Positions 37,806-46,312 of a stretch of 64,000 nt of DNA are shown piece after piece. This DNA is from Norana najaformis (Eukaryota; Annelida; Clitellata; Crassiclitellata; Hormogastridae). The DNA lies in NCBI GenBank assembly GCA_964023275.1, contig OZ029927.1, forward strand, positions 2,775,715 to 2,839,714, written 5' to 3'. The first letter of the stretch is position 1, and every line of letters begins with the position of its first letter. The notes under the pieces were generated by a model. The model saw only the letters and a list, made by a program, of their open reading frames with translations. It did not search any database and had not been told where the DNA came from. Position numbers and translations under genes: made by a program.

Positions 37806-39281
37806 TATATACATACACACACATACACAACTGGTACAAGATTCTTGTCTGTCTTACTGTTCCTTTGCCATTTCAGCTCTTGCACAGGATTATACCAGAA
37901 AAAAGGATAGGACTTCATTTGATTGCATTAAATTATGTTTTATTAGATATCAAAGGTTACTGACTTTTCCAAATGTGGCAGCACATGCTGGCATAAGTCC
38001 TTGCTTGAAGCAGAAGTCGAGGTAATGGTTGTAGAGAACATTGCGTGGAAGACAGACCTTGTCACTGATGCAGTAATTCTCCTCCAACCTGAATATAACG
38101 TTAATAGCCAATAATTAATATGGTTCTAGCATCTTAAAATTATGCACAAGCATTGGCATATGGTATACCGAGCTCAAAGTAAGGCGGGTCAATTTGCTGA
38201 GTCGTTCAACTTACTTAAAGAACTAGACAAATAAACGAACCAATAAAAACAAATGTCTGTATGATATTTTCCTGCAATATTTTTATTCCAGAAGTAAGTA
38301 AACAAAGCACCTTTAGCCAGACAGAAACTTTTTGCACAAATTCCTTTCTGCCACTTCCATCATTAAAGCAACATTTGTTGGGCCAACATTAGGCCAACTG
38401 CTACCCAATATTTACAATTGGCACGATGCAGCCCACTGTGGGTCTGACAAATGTGGCTGTCTCGGGTGCAGATTTTGCAAAAACATTTTGTTGCAAGGCC
38501 AATTCTTTTGCTATTACATATTACGTCCATGACTCCATTAATGTGAACCATCGCCACCGTGACCCCGCCCCCACCCAACAGCAACATCATATATACGTAG
38601 GACATGTAAAGCCCACACAAGAATATTACCATGCCGTAATCATAATCGTAAACTCTAGATTTCTACAGCGATCAACGAAAGCTAAGTCGCGGGAGCCAGC
38701 TTGTTTACCGGCGCTCAGTCAAAGCAAAATCGATAAGCCGCAAGGGTCAGAATCCGTTCCAGGTCAAGAACCGAGAATCAGGCAGGCAAACAGTCAGACT
38801 GCTACTGATGATACCGTTTGTGAATGGTCAGGATAGACAAGGGGAAGAAAAGGCATCAAGTTAGGATTTGCGGAAGATAAGTGTTTTCAGTTTTGAGTAT
38901 AAGACCTGTCCCGCATGTCCTACATATGACGTTGTTGTTTAGGCCGTAGCAGAATGGCTTTCTAACTAATAAGGAAGATTATAACTAAGTTTGTATCTTA
39001 AATTCTTAATAAGGCGAGACAGATCTATACCACTGAAGCGTGAGGTTGATCTGGTTTTGTTTGTCCCGTGTCGTGGCCTCGGATGACGACATCTTTGCTC
39101 TGCCAAACGACGCATTCGTCGGGTGCTGGTCGTCGGACGCTGTCGTCTCTCCGTCTCCTGTTCCATTTCCTTCGTCCTCCTCCTCTTCGTCCTCGTCTTC
39201 CTCCCCTGCGTCCGATGCCATGACGTCATCGCCACTGCAGTCATCGTCCGACCAATAGAAATTGCGATCTGACGTCGTCAT
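17978..39281 (-). CDS. RFX6: RFX6-type winged-helix transcription factor, 15 coding exons
   Basis: RFX proteins bind X-box DNA; vertebrate RFX6 acts in gut endoderm and pancreatic endocrine development. Exons, 5' to 3': 39031-39281, 37965-38088, 37208-37269, 36496-36573, 35076-35103, 30852-30959, 26661-26738, 26255-26368, 24988-25037, 24340-24499, 23088-23226, 21787-21899, 20749-20866, 20099-20469, 17978-18349. All borders are GT-AG and phases join to 721 codons plus stop. The DNA-binding domain includes [27 protein letters not shown]; then the RFX6-like [36 protein letters not shown] and [18 protein letters not shown] blocks of the extended dimerisation region. [23 protein letters not shown] and ATMQEMPE favour RFX6 over its sister RFX4. 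The N-terminus and the last exon are the least certain; human RFX6 is about 928 residues. Long introns carry most repeats of the window. Confidence 0.93.
18428..18675 (-). repeat. ~250-bp interspersed repeat, family 3, copy 1
   Basis: Shares tgattcttcctcttcccctt, gtttt(g/a)ctt..actg, gaataagctggt and ctgtagaaatct with five other copies: 23983-24240 (+), 25795-26035 (-), 28225-28440 (-), 38633-38915 (+), 40745-41030 (-). Probably a SINE or LINE tail; ends in atttctacagcgc. Confidence 0.7.
20099..20469 (-). CDS. RFX6: RFX6 exon 14
   Basis: Begins [20 protein letters not shown], closing the dimerisation region, then a less conserved tail with EATYLP (vertebrate ETTYLP) and a His-rich stretch ([12 protein letters not shown]). 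Acceptor aactgcag, donor AAG|gtaata. Confidence 0.88.
20749..20866 (-). CDS. RFX6: RFX6 exon 13
   Basis: Reads [20 protein letters not shown] then TINNAKSF; acceptor atttaccag, donor G|gtagga. Confidence 0.92.
21345..21625 (-). mobile_element. LINE C-terminal fragment
   Basis: Minus-strand reading [20 protein letters not shown] matches the conserved end of L2/CR1-like reverse transcriptase ORFs; starts near a tttatatagca tail. In an RFX6 intron. Confidence 0.7.
21787..21899 (-). CDS. RFX6: RFX6 exon 12
   Basis: Reads [20 protein letters not shown] then [11 protein letters not shown]; acceptor ttgcacag, donor gtctgc. Confidence 0.92.
22385..22650 (+). mobile_element. Degenerate LINE ORF2 C-terminal fragment (RTE-like)
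   Basis: Plus-strand reading [13 protein letters not shown] and a following LDAF..LRRI pattern with stops and shifts match the end of RTE-like elements. In an RFX6 intron. Confidence 0.55.
22880..23085. repeat. Simple repeat plus two diverged ~90-bp copies beside RFX6 exon 11
   Basis: A (gat)n run near 22883-22905 is followed by two copies containing ttagttgtttcttgagg, near 22968 and 23052; the second abuts the exon 11 donor. Confidence 0.6.
23088..23226 (-). CDS. RFX6: RFX6 exon 11
   Basis: Reads [20 protein letters not shown] to DLDNCSD; acceptor ttctgtgcag, donor T|gtgagt. The reading frame stays open past the donor, so a longer isoform cannot be excluded. Confidence 0.88.
23983..24240 (+). 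repeat. ~250-bp interspersed repeat, family 3, copy 2
   Basis: Starts ataatcgtaaacttgagatt and atttctacagcgcc, ends near gtgttttcagttttgagt. In an RFX6 intron. Confidence 0.7.
24340..24499 (-). CDS. RFX6: RFX6 exon 10
   Basis: Reads [20 protein letters not shown] to [18 protein letters not shown]; acceptor atcttacag, donor gttgga. Confidence 0.94.
24988..25037 (-). CDS. RFX6: RFX6 exon 9
   Basis: 50-bp exon [16 protein letters not shown]; acceptor ttgattttag, donor AA|gtaagt. Confidence 0.92.
25155..25212. repeat. (ATC/ATT)n simple repeat
   Basis: Long run of catcat/cattat triplets in an RFX6 intron. Confidence 0.85.
25795..26035 (-). repeat. ~250-bp interspersed repeat, family 3, copy 3
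   Basis: Reverse-orientation copy with gattccccttcttcctctta, gaataagctggtcccca and ctgtagaaatctcg. Confidence 0.7.
26255..26368 (-). CDS. RFX6: RFX6 exon 8
   Basis: Reads [20 protein letters not shown] to CICDSVVYQ, a conserved block after the DNA-binding domain; acceptor tctatcag, donor gtcgga. Confidence 0.94.
26485..26620. repeat. (AAT)n-rich simple sequence
   Basis: Repeated aataataataataat stretches in the intron after RFX6 exon 7. Confidence 0.75.
26661..26738 (-). CDS. RFX6: RFX6 exon 7
   Basis: Reads [20 protein letters not shown] then FTE; acceptor attttgcag, donor gtaagc. Confidence 0.93.
26885..27010 (+). repeat. Dispersed 125-bp repeat, copy 1
   Basis: Shares tttttgcattgttt, agcttaatt and aaatgcagatttaatggata with 30515-30645. 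Both lie in RFX6 introns. Confidence 0.7.
27054..28015 (-). mobile_element. LINE ORF2 3' fragment (L2/CR1-like)
   Basis: Minus-strand readings include [39 protein letters not shown] and [20 protein letters not shown], consecutive parts of RT thumb and C-terminus, with some stops and frame shifts. Tail tttatatagcacctcttc at 27061. In the intron between RFX6 exons 6 and 7. Confidence 0.82.
28225..28440 (-). repeat. ~250-bp interspersed repeat, family 3, copy 4
   Basis: Diverged reverse copy; recognisable by gtgaataagctggt and tttagaaattcttgag. Confidence 0.55.
28441..29650. other. Intron stretch with no gene seen
   Basis: Part of the RFX6 intron between exons 6 and 7. Mostly A+T-rich; 28750-29060 is less so but has no long open frame or splice-bounded exon that I recognise. 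Confidence 0.5.
29650..29905 (+). repeat. Degenerate ~35-bp tandem repeat
   Basis: About seven imperfect copies built on agcaagagtcatgatggga followed by tttttaa. Confidence 0.7.
30515..30645 (+). repeat. Dispersed 125-bp repeat, copy 2
   Basis: Partner of 26885-27010; includes atttttgcattgttt and aaatgcagatttaatggata. Confidence 0.7.
30852..30959 (-). CDS. RFX6: RFX6 exon 6
   Basis: Reads [20 protein letters not shown] to LPGEM; acceptor gtgacttag, donor gttagt. [11 protein letters not shown] is an RFX6 hallmark. Confidence 0.93.
31526..34918 (+). repeat. 34-bp satellite array, about 100 copies
   Basis: Head-to-tail unit of 34 bp containing ataaatcaaatacgaatg and gaacattctcat, 24% G+C, with one CpG (tacgaa) per unit. 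Copies are almost identical. Variants include aattgaac for aaatgaac (near 31713, 31851, 32701 and several near 34430-34600), a 1-bp deletion near 33535, a short deletion near 34228 and atatctcaaa for ataaatcaaa near 34754 and 34788. The period is not a multiple of three and no frame stays open. It lies in the intron between RFX6 exons 5 and 6, 158 bp from the microexon. Confidence 0.98.
35076..35103 (-). CDS. RFX6: RFX6 exon 5, 28-bp microexon
   Basis: Acceptor ttttggcag, then [10 protein letters not shown] across the junction, donor GAG|gtcagt. Matches the RFSGSKL segment of vertebrate RFX6 and is needed to keep phase between exons 4 and 6. Confidence 0.88.
35930..36355 (-). mobile_element. 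LINE ORF2 3' fragment (L2/CR1-like), second copy
   Basis: Minus-strand reading has [20 protein letters not shown] and [20 protein letters not shown] then [10 protein letters not shown]; tail atttataaagcgccacttc near 35948. In the intron between RFX6 exons 4 and 5. Confidence 0.82.
36496..36573 (-). CDS. RFX6: RFX6 exon 4 (wing)
   Basis: Reads [20 protein letters not shown] then GTGLT; acceptor gatttcag completes Lys, donor AG|gtacat. Confidence 0.95.
36737..37142 (+). repeat. 46-bp minisatellite, about 9 copies
   Basis: Period 46, marked by aagaccaatcacac at 36770, 36816, 36862 and so on to 37138. Units vary at ggaaatcaag versus gaaaatcgata. In the intron between RFX6 exons 3 and 4, ending 66 bp from exon 3. 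Open frames across it come from the repeat, not a gene. Confidence 0.95.
37208..37269 (-). CDS. RFX6: RFX6 exon 3 (recognition helix)
   Basis: 62-bp exon [20 protein letters not shown], the most conserved part of the RFX domain; acceptor attacag, donor AA|gtgagc. Confidence 0.96.
37768..37832. repeat. (AC)n microsatellite
   Basis: About 18 acac dinucleotides followed by imperfect acatac runs. Confidence 0.95.
37965..38088 (-). CDS. RFX6: RFX6 exon 2 (DNA-binding domain)
   Basis: Completes Trp and reads [20 protein letters not shown] to PACAATFGK, the first half of the winged helix; acceptor ttatattcag, donor gtcagt. Confidence 0.94.
38633..38915 (+). repeat. ~250-bp interspersed repeat, family 3, copy 5
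   Basis: Forward copy with gtaatcataatcgtaaac, atttctacagcg, ggcgctcagtcaaagcaaaa and gtgttttcagttttgagt. In the intron after RFX6 exon 1. Confidence 0.75.
39031..39281 (-). CDS. RFX6: RFX6 first coding exon
   Basis: Reads [14 protein letters not shown], then an acidic run rich in Asp and Glu, then [11 protein letters not shown] and the first two bases of Trp; donor TG|gtatag. I start at the ATG at 39281 because an acceptor-like ttttatgtgtag lies just upstream; an in-frame ATG at 39347 would add 22 residues if there is no intron. Unusually CpG-rich for this window. Confidence 0.75.
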
Positions 39282-40744
39282 AGTAACGACGCCGTTCGAA
39301 ATAATTTTTATCCTACACATAAAACATTTTTTGTCCGTATTGGTCATTTGCTAAGCATCGCATATAGAGTCAGTCAGTGGTACTTCAATTTCAGTACCTT
39401 GTGATCAGCCCTTATTTTGAATCAGTATACGTATAAATATAATTAAGGACGGGCTTCAAATAGGCCTTGCCTACATAAAGGCTCGCCAGAGTCTACCTGG
39501 GGTAAAGCAAAGTCTAAGACTCTAAGATCTTTGGTAAAGGCATGTAGGAAAACAGGCGTAATTTTCGGCAGGTACGGGATACCCGCACCCTCACTTTTTG
39601 AACTGGGGTACCATTGTTCCACTTCTTCATTCCGTGAACATACAACGCCCACCACTATCCAATCGCCCAGATCGACCTCCAATTGTGCTTCTCCGATTAT
39701 TACTTTTTCTGCTTAGTTTTACGTAGGTATGTAGGGATGTAAGTAGACAGACAGACAGTAAGACAGATAAATGAGTGTACTATATCTACATAAGTAGGCC
39801 TACCTAAGTACTTAAATACGCAGGTAGGCGGGCAACCAGAAGCGCAGAATCAGTCAGACAGACAGATTTTCGGTCACACAAGTCATCACACAGTCCACCG
39901 GTGAGCAGGCGGAATACAGAGCTAGGCCCGTCGCACGACTTGAAAGAACCCTGAATTTGAAATGAACTGAACTGAAAAAGTCTGCCAGATGGCTATCATC
40001 CAAGTCATCTCAAGATGTGTGCCGATGCGCAAGCTTTCTGTCAGCAGTTAGAATACCGAATATAGGCTTTTCAAAAATAACTATAATAATATAGACAATT
40101 ACACTTAGTAGCGACCATCGAATGATGCGTAGAGCATTATTACATTATTACAGTGGCGCTGTAGAAGCTCTTAAATTAGATTATATTAGGCCCACATACA
40201 TCTCACGCACGATCACAACCATGCTCACACAATCGCCCTTGATAAGATCCCCTCCCAACATCGGCAGTCTCAGCATTCGGAATCTTGTAGTGTCTGACTA
40301 GTCGTCGAACACACTAAGTTATTATTAAATTTAGAGCGCTTTTGAGAAGTTATTAGGAGGAGCTATATAATTATTATACTATAATACTTCAATACTTTAT
40401 ACTATAAAGTCTGTTGTGATAGCGGCTACATAGGCCTATATAGGCCACTGTCAGTGTAAAGAAGTCGACTGCAAGTTGATTTGCTGTGACTTAATCAATA
40501 TCCATCTGACTTATAGGCGATTAAGTCGCTTAGTTGCTGACTCGTCAAGTCAGTCCATAGTCTCTTAACGACTGATCCGGGGACTACGTACTCGATGCAC
40601 CATCTGGACTCGGACTGTCATATCGAACACACTATAACACGGACCCACACCCTGATGGTATCAGCTTGGTTGGTTTCCGAATTCCGCAACAGGCCTCTCT
40701 GGTAGAGTATACCCATCATACGAACTCACCAGCACTTCACCTCT

Positions 40745-41030
40745 TACAATTTCTGTGCTGGTCTCTCACTCAAAACTGAAAGCACTAGGCCGATATACTT
40801 TTCCAAAAATCTTATCCTGATTCTTCCTCTTCCCCTTATCTATCTCCCCGCTTCAATTTCAAACACCATCCACCGTAGCCGTCCGCCTGTCTGCCTGCCT
40901 TACTTCTGACCTGGAACCCAACACTTTTCTACCTATCGATTTTGCTTTAACTGCGCGCCTGTGAATAAGCTGGTTCCTGCTACTTAACTTTTGCTAGGCG
41001 CTGTAGAAATCTCGACATTACGATCATATC
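40745..41030 (-). repeat. ~250-bp interspersed repeat, family 3, copy 6
   Basis: Reverse copy with actcaaaactgaaagcac, tgattcttcctcttcccctt, gaataagctggttcctg and gcgctgtagaaatctcg. Confidence 0.75.
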
Positions 41031-42769
41031 CTCAGTTTACAAAGGCACCCTGTCGTCTTTAGGCCTATATAATAGGCCTACTAGTTATACAGAACCCTAA
41101 CTTGGACTTGGACACGCTATGCGAAATACAGCACAATTAGGATACGCTACATACATATCCTTAACCACTTAGTTACCAGAACCAGACTCGACGCAGTTCC
41201 TCAGCTCTTCGTTTATGCAGAATGCAGCTCCGCCACTCCACGTTAAAGGCCGAGTATCATACGAAATCCTTTATTCTACCGTGTTCGCTGTCTGTTCCAG
41301 TTACAGCCTGCGTGACAAACATTCCTTATACTCTAGCACTGGTACGTTCGTTTCATCTCCGTACCATCTAAATTATACGACAGACCCCTAACAACTGTGT
41401 AAGCTTCTTTCAGTTGTAGGCCTACCTTTCCTCCTACCTTTCCTGTACCTTTCGTAAGACTTATTATAGATTAGGTGAGATTGGTTATGTTAATACAAAT
41501 TATTAGATAGACCAGTTGGCTAATTAGGTCTAAACGCACAGGACCTACCTTCGCCGCGCAGATGTCGTGTTTTGCGTCTCTCACTTCATACCCACAATTG
41601 CCAAATCGGGATAGCATAAAAGTCTCGCTTTAAATCGGTAGGCCTAGTCTATAGAGTCATCACGTACATGTAGAAACAAGTGTGGAAATCTATTTCAACT
41701 TTGGTAGATCAGTCAATGTGGAGATATCCATTTGGCATGGTCTTAAGACTCAAAATAATACGTGTAATAGACTACAGCAGCTCCATCCGTAAGTGGTTAC
41801 TGTCATTTCGTAAACGTACGTTCAAGCTGAGCACTTAGTCATCAGGACATCCCTCTCTACTTGTGTATGCTTCTTTTAGTTGTAAATGCCGATAAAGTGG
41901 CAACAAAAGCTTACATGCGCAGTTCAAGCAACGTTCTGTTTGTCTACGTGAATGCCATGCTTGCAAAGAACAACAGAGGAACAACAGACGATAAAGTCAT
42001 CTACCCAGTCTTGCGAACCACGGATCCTCTGATAACAATTCAGCGTACACGTGCGTCGTTGCCAAGATGTTCGTAATTACTGCTGCGAACTGCATTGTGC
42101 CTAGAATAAATCTAATGTCGCGCGATGTATCTGTCACATGCGACTGAGCCGAAGCAGTCGCATGCACGCGTAGGCCTAAGTTATGCCTGCACGTAGAACA
42201 AATAGCCCGTTGTGCAGGAACAGACAAGAATCGTAATATCATACTAGCCTCTTCCGCACCCAGCATCAGCGCGACAGTTCGGCATTATCCTTCTTCTGAG
42301 GAAAATTCTGTTGCTCTTCGTTAGCTACGGGGCCGGGTCAAAGGTGATAACAAGATTGCGGACAAGTGTCTTGATGGTGGAGTGAGAGCAGCGGAATTAG
42401 TTGATCTATCCAGCATATAAGTCGTATTCAGGGTGTAGGCCTATCCCGAAGGCTCAGATGAGCGCGTACGTGCATGTAAGAGCGTTGGCAGTTGGGACTT
42501 CGCCGCAAACCTCGCTTCGGGAACTCAATACTCCCCCAGATCCCTTACGTCATTGGACGATACGCTTTGTGAAGGTACGGGAGGTTCCACATTGTCTCGT
42601 GCATAGGGGCTTCGACAGCCCTTAATCCGGGCCTGAGCTCAGTTATAACCACTTAGAACTCTACTATCTTACTGCCTGCTTTACATCCAGACTACCATTC
42701 GACAGTCACAACTGCCGGCTAACTCCGACGCCAGTAGAACTAGGCCCTACATATAATATTCATGAAAAT

Positions 42770-42970
42770 GCACCGTTGTTGCTTTCCATTGGTAGAGCCA
42801 CCTACCTGGAATAGCTTCCCTTTGGAGCTGCGTGTCCTTCTGGTCAGAGGCACAACGTGTAGCCTACCTTCAACACTAGAAATCGGTTATCTTTCGCCCG
42901 GGATTGGCTGGCAGCACATCTGAGTAGATAGTTGAGGTGCGCTATATAAATGCTCCGTGTAAATGAACGA
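42770..42970 (+). mobile_element. LINE 3' end fragment
   Basis: Reads PPTWNSFPLELR, the usual ORF2 end, then a 3' tail with gcgctatataaatgctcc. Confidence 0.55.
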
Positions 42971-43084
42971 ATGAAAGGTTACTAAATAAGTAGGTATTAG
43001 AGGATCAATGAACTACTAATAATTATAGCACATAGGTCAAATGTGATATTCCAGCAATATGCCCTTGTCAACGATTTTGAACTC

Positions 43085-43340
43085 TTACTAGTAAGAGTTT
43101 TAAGTTTAAAATTGCATGCTTGACCTTTAAGGCTCAGAACACAGGCCTTCCATCATATCTTGATAATTTGCTGACTCCATATCGCCCTCGCAGATTCTTG
43201 CGTTCTTCTAATATTGCTTTGCTGCAAGAACATATATTCAGGACAATTGTAGGATCACGTGCCTTTAGCTGCTGTGCTCCTCACATTTGGAATCATCTAC
43301 ACAACACACATGAAGCGCTACAATTCGTGTGATTGCAACC
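43085..43340 (+). mobile_element. LINE ORF2 C-terminal fragment
   Basis: Plus-strand frame NTGLPSYLDNLLTPYRPRRF, LRSS, VGSRAFSCCAPHIWNHL is the conserved C-terminus of a non-LTR reverse transcriptase ORF, with no stop in it. Confidence 0.82.
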
Positions 43341-43479
43341 GGGCCGGCCAGTTCACGGAAAGGCTGTTACCACGAAATGGTCCCCATGAGCGGTGACTAC
43401 TTGATATAGGCCTATGCGTTTACACTGTTACATAGGGTGGGAGGGAAAGAAACTGTTCAGGAAACGCCGAGCAGAAGAT

Positions 43480-44120
43480 TCTTGTGCGATATAGGGCTGA
43501 AACTGGCCGACATGCCCGTCTTTTATCAAGAAATCTATTAATAAGAGTCGGCCACTGCCGCCGCTGCCGAAGACGTTGGCTTCGAGTGTGTTTGTCGAGC
43601 TCTCGTTCCCAGCTACGGGACCGAAGAGAGCGCCGGCCTTGGACTGACCGACGGAGGGCCACATTAGTCGCCACAAGGACCTCCGTCGCCCCAACACTCG
43701 ACAATCAGAACTGCAGGCCTGGCGCTCACTCCGACCGAGCGACCGAAGTCAAAGGCCATCTCGCCGGTCTGCCCCCACCCCGCGCGGTCGGTCGGTAACC
43801 GGTTATCAGCCCGCCTGCTGGGGAGACAGAAGCACGTTTCAGCCGTACAGTCGACAGTTGGTCGTAAATCGAAAGCGATTCGTGCAGCTGCGCGGACGCT
43901 GGCTCGGCTAATCTGTGTATCGAGCCAGCTGCAGTGGGATGCGTAATCTGGCGATCATCGCTCAAGAAGCATCGCTAACTGCAGCCTCCCCCAAAACTTC
44001 TCTCCTTGTTGCAGTTGCTGGCGCTAAGTGGCGCCCAGCCGCGTTCCGTGATTGGCAAATAACACTCGGGTTCGGCTCCTGATCAGTCTTTCTGCCGCAG
44101 CAGCCACTCGAGAACCCACC
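43480..44120. promoter_or_regulatory. CpG-rich block, candidate RFX6 promoter / first exon
   Basis: Dense CpG (gccgccgctgccg, gtcgccccaacactcg, cgcgcggtcggtcgg) in a CpG-poor window, about 4.2 kb upstream of the first RFX6 coding exon. Contains the palindrome aaccggtt at 43797-43804, which fits the Grainyhead/TFCP2 consensus but could be chance. Overlapping minus-strand frames of about 90 codons (43420-43704) have no family I recognise. Confidence 0.4.
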
Positions 44121-45557
44121 GTCTAAGATGATTCCTTCCAGTCGCCTGAAAGATCCGTCCACTGTCCATCCTTTCACGAGACCATAAGCGCTTAAAGTAA
44201 CGGCAGATATTAATGTGGCTAGACAGCTCAAAGATGTATATTGTCTGGTGACAAAAGTCCCCTGACTACAGCTTAAACCCAGACAGCACTGTGGTCTTTC
44301 ACATCGTAATGAGCCTGATGTCTGACCATAAATACAGCAAACAGCCACAAAATATGTAGTCTGCTTGGTTAACTGTCCTTTATCACTTGAAAAACCTACA
44401 TATAAATCTACATCTAAACGAAAATGTCCGCAATTCTATCCCAAGAAACTGATGCTTCTAGGAGGGTGAAGTTTACCAATAGCAAATTTGTTAAGTGTAC
44501 ACAGTATTCTTAAATCTGGTACATAAAATGTCTCGGAAAGAAACCACTGTATGACTTGAAATAGGCTGCTTCACACTCTTTTAATGTTCTCCCACTGCAG
44601 TAGCAAATCCGATTTATAAATTAATAAAAAGCAAAAAGTAAATTTCAACATGACTTTGGCCAAATAGATATATTGTTCAAGGATATATTTTAAGTTTCAT
44701 AGATGCTGCATAGCAATTTGTTTTTATAAACTGCTTTCTCAGCTGTCCTGTTGGTTTAATCTCAACTCTGTCACAATGTGCTTATTTAAAACACTGAATT
44801 CTAAGTTTGATTTTGAGGTATTTGGATAGCCTATGCATATTTTAAAGAAATAAAGAAATGAAAGTTTGAGTTTCTTATAGCTATTATTTTATGTGATACT
44901 TGTCAGCAGCCAGGAAGTAAAATGTCAAAGATGTCACATTAACTCAACTCTGTCACACAGTTTTTAATTTCAGATCAAAATCTTAATTATTTTGCTCAGT
45001 TAAAATCACTATATCACTGGCTTTCATTTCTACTGTTAAGAAAAACAGATTACACAATTTCTCTGATTTTTATTTTAGGCAAGAGGGCAAATTATTAAAA
45101 TGTTATGGTGAGAATGTATGGTACAAACAGTGCTACATAAAATTAGGATTTTTGCAAGATATAGTGGGCATTATGTAAAAGAATAAAATAAGTATTCAAA
45201 CATATTAAGAAATTTATTTTGAAAAAAAAAATTATTTGTCATTTTTCTTGGGTCAATTCGGCCGCTTTCAGCAAAACCTGTGACTGTGTAGTTTCTGCTG
45301 TTGACACATAATTACTTTTTAGCAAGCAGTACCTTGCCTCACTACTCTCAACATCAACGTCTGCAAACATGCACACTAATGTAGCTTGGAATCTCACATG
45401 CATTCAGTGAAATGGAGTCAAAGTAGCTGAACCCAACTGCATTTATTGTCAAGCAGAGATCAAACATGATCGAATTGTTGGAATGATTTCATAATTTCTA
45501 CAGACAAAATCTCTATGCATCCAAAATGAAAAAGGCAGCAACCCCACCAGTGCTTAA

Positions 45558-45690
45558 TGTCATGTGCTGAAGATATGAGAATATGACAATATTCCCATAT
45601 CTGGTCTCTAGAGTCCATATGGGAATATTACATGCTGAAAATAAGGTAAGAATATGGCAATATTCTCATCATATCCTCAACATATGACGT
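45558..45690. repeat. Foldback (nested inverted repeat)
   Basis: Inner arms aatattcccatat / atatgggaatatt enclose a 16-bp loop; outer arms tgtcatgtgctgaagatatg and its imperfect complement cctcaacatatgacg extend the hairpin. Could be a small foldback or MITE element. Confidence 0.75.
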
Positions 45691-45831
45691 GGCAATCACT
45701 AGACTAATGTGCAACTCTAGGCACTTCGTCAAGATAATAAAAATACTGAACAAAATTGGTCAAATTTCATGCCAGGTAAAGAGGCGATGACAGAACTTGA
45801 AAACAGCACACAATTTTAGAAGCTAGTAATG

Positions 45832-45837
45832 TTTATT
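45832..45837 (-). terminator. Candidate PRKDC polyadenylation signal
   Basis: AATAAA on the minus strand (tttatt as written), about 270 bp past the PRKDC stop. Confidence 0.4.
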
Positions 45838-46107
45838 AATTGATTTCAGAGTTTGACAAATGCAAGACAATAGCTTAATTAAATAGCCAACCTATAATAT
45901 GACAATAGCTAGAATCCAATCTAAGAATTTCTACAGAGCCACATAATAATGTTCAGTTTTGTTTCATGCTCCTTTTGCTTACGGTTGCGACTGGGTAGAA
46001 CTGCAAAACAAGTAAAAAATGTGAGTCATGCCAACAGCATAACCTACTGGATTGTAGTCTAGTGGATATAAATTATCTAAATGACACAAAGTCATTTTGC
46101 AAATTTT

Positions 46108-46312
46108 TCACATCCAAGGTTCCCATCCGATCCAGAACCTACCGAGGATGTTTGGATCTGTGGCGAGGTCGATGAGGCAGGCCACTTGTTGTTCCACACT
46201 AAGGTCATGCTCAGGGCAGCTGGCACGAGCATTCCTTGTTTCTTCACCCATCAGCACAACCTCCAGATCTCGAAAATATGGCATCTTTCCATGTCCAAGC
46301 TGAAGTTCAGAT
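46108..46312 (-). CDS. PRKDC: PRKDC last exon, FATC
   Basis: Reads [20 protein letters not shown] to [19 protein letters not shown], then TGA (46108-46110). The end is nearly identical to the vertebrate FATC. Acceptor ggttccag. Confidence 0.97.

Larger units (their letters stand above)
39282..44349. other. Region upstream of RFX6
   Basis: Expected to hold the RFX6 promoter and any noncoding 5' exon. Richer in CpG than the rest. Contains family 3 copy 6, two LINE tails, an 88-codon minus-strand frame at 39443-39710 (EVDLGDWIVVGVVCS) that I cannot assign, and the CpG-rich block at 43480-44120. Confidence 0.5.
44350..46107. other. A+T-rich DNA downstream of PRKDC
   Basis: No long open frame on either strand. 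Holds the presumed PRKDC 3' UTR and a foldback element at 45558-45690. Confidence 0.55.

Noticed and set aside
41861..42076. 71-codon plus-strand frame
   Set aside because: No recognisable domain or splice context; short enough to be chance.
43797..43804. aaccggtt as a real Grainyhead/TFCP2 site
   Set aside because: An 8-bp motif is expected by chance about once per 64 kb; noted only as part of the CpG-rich block.
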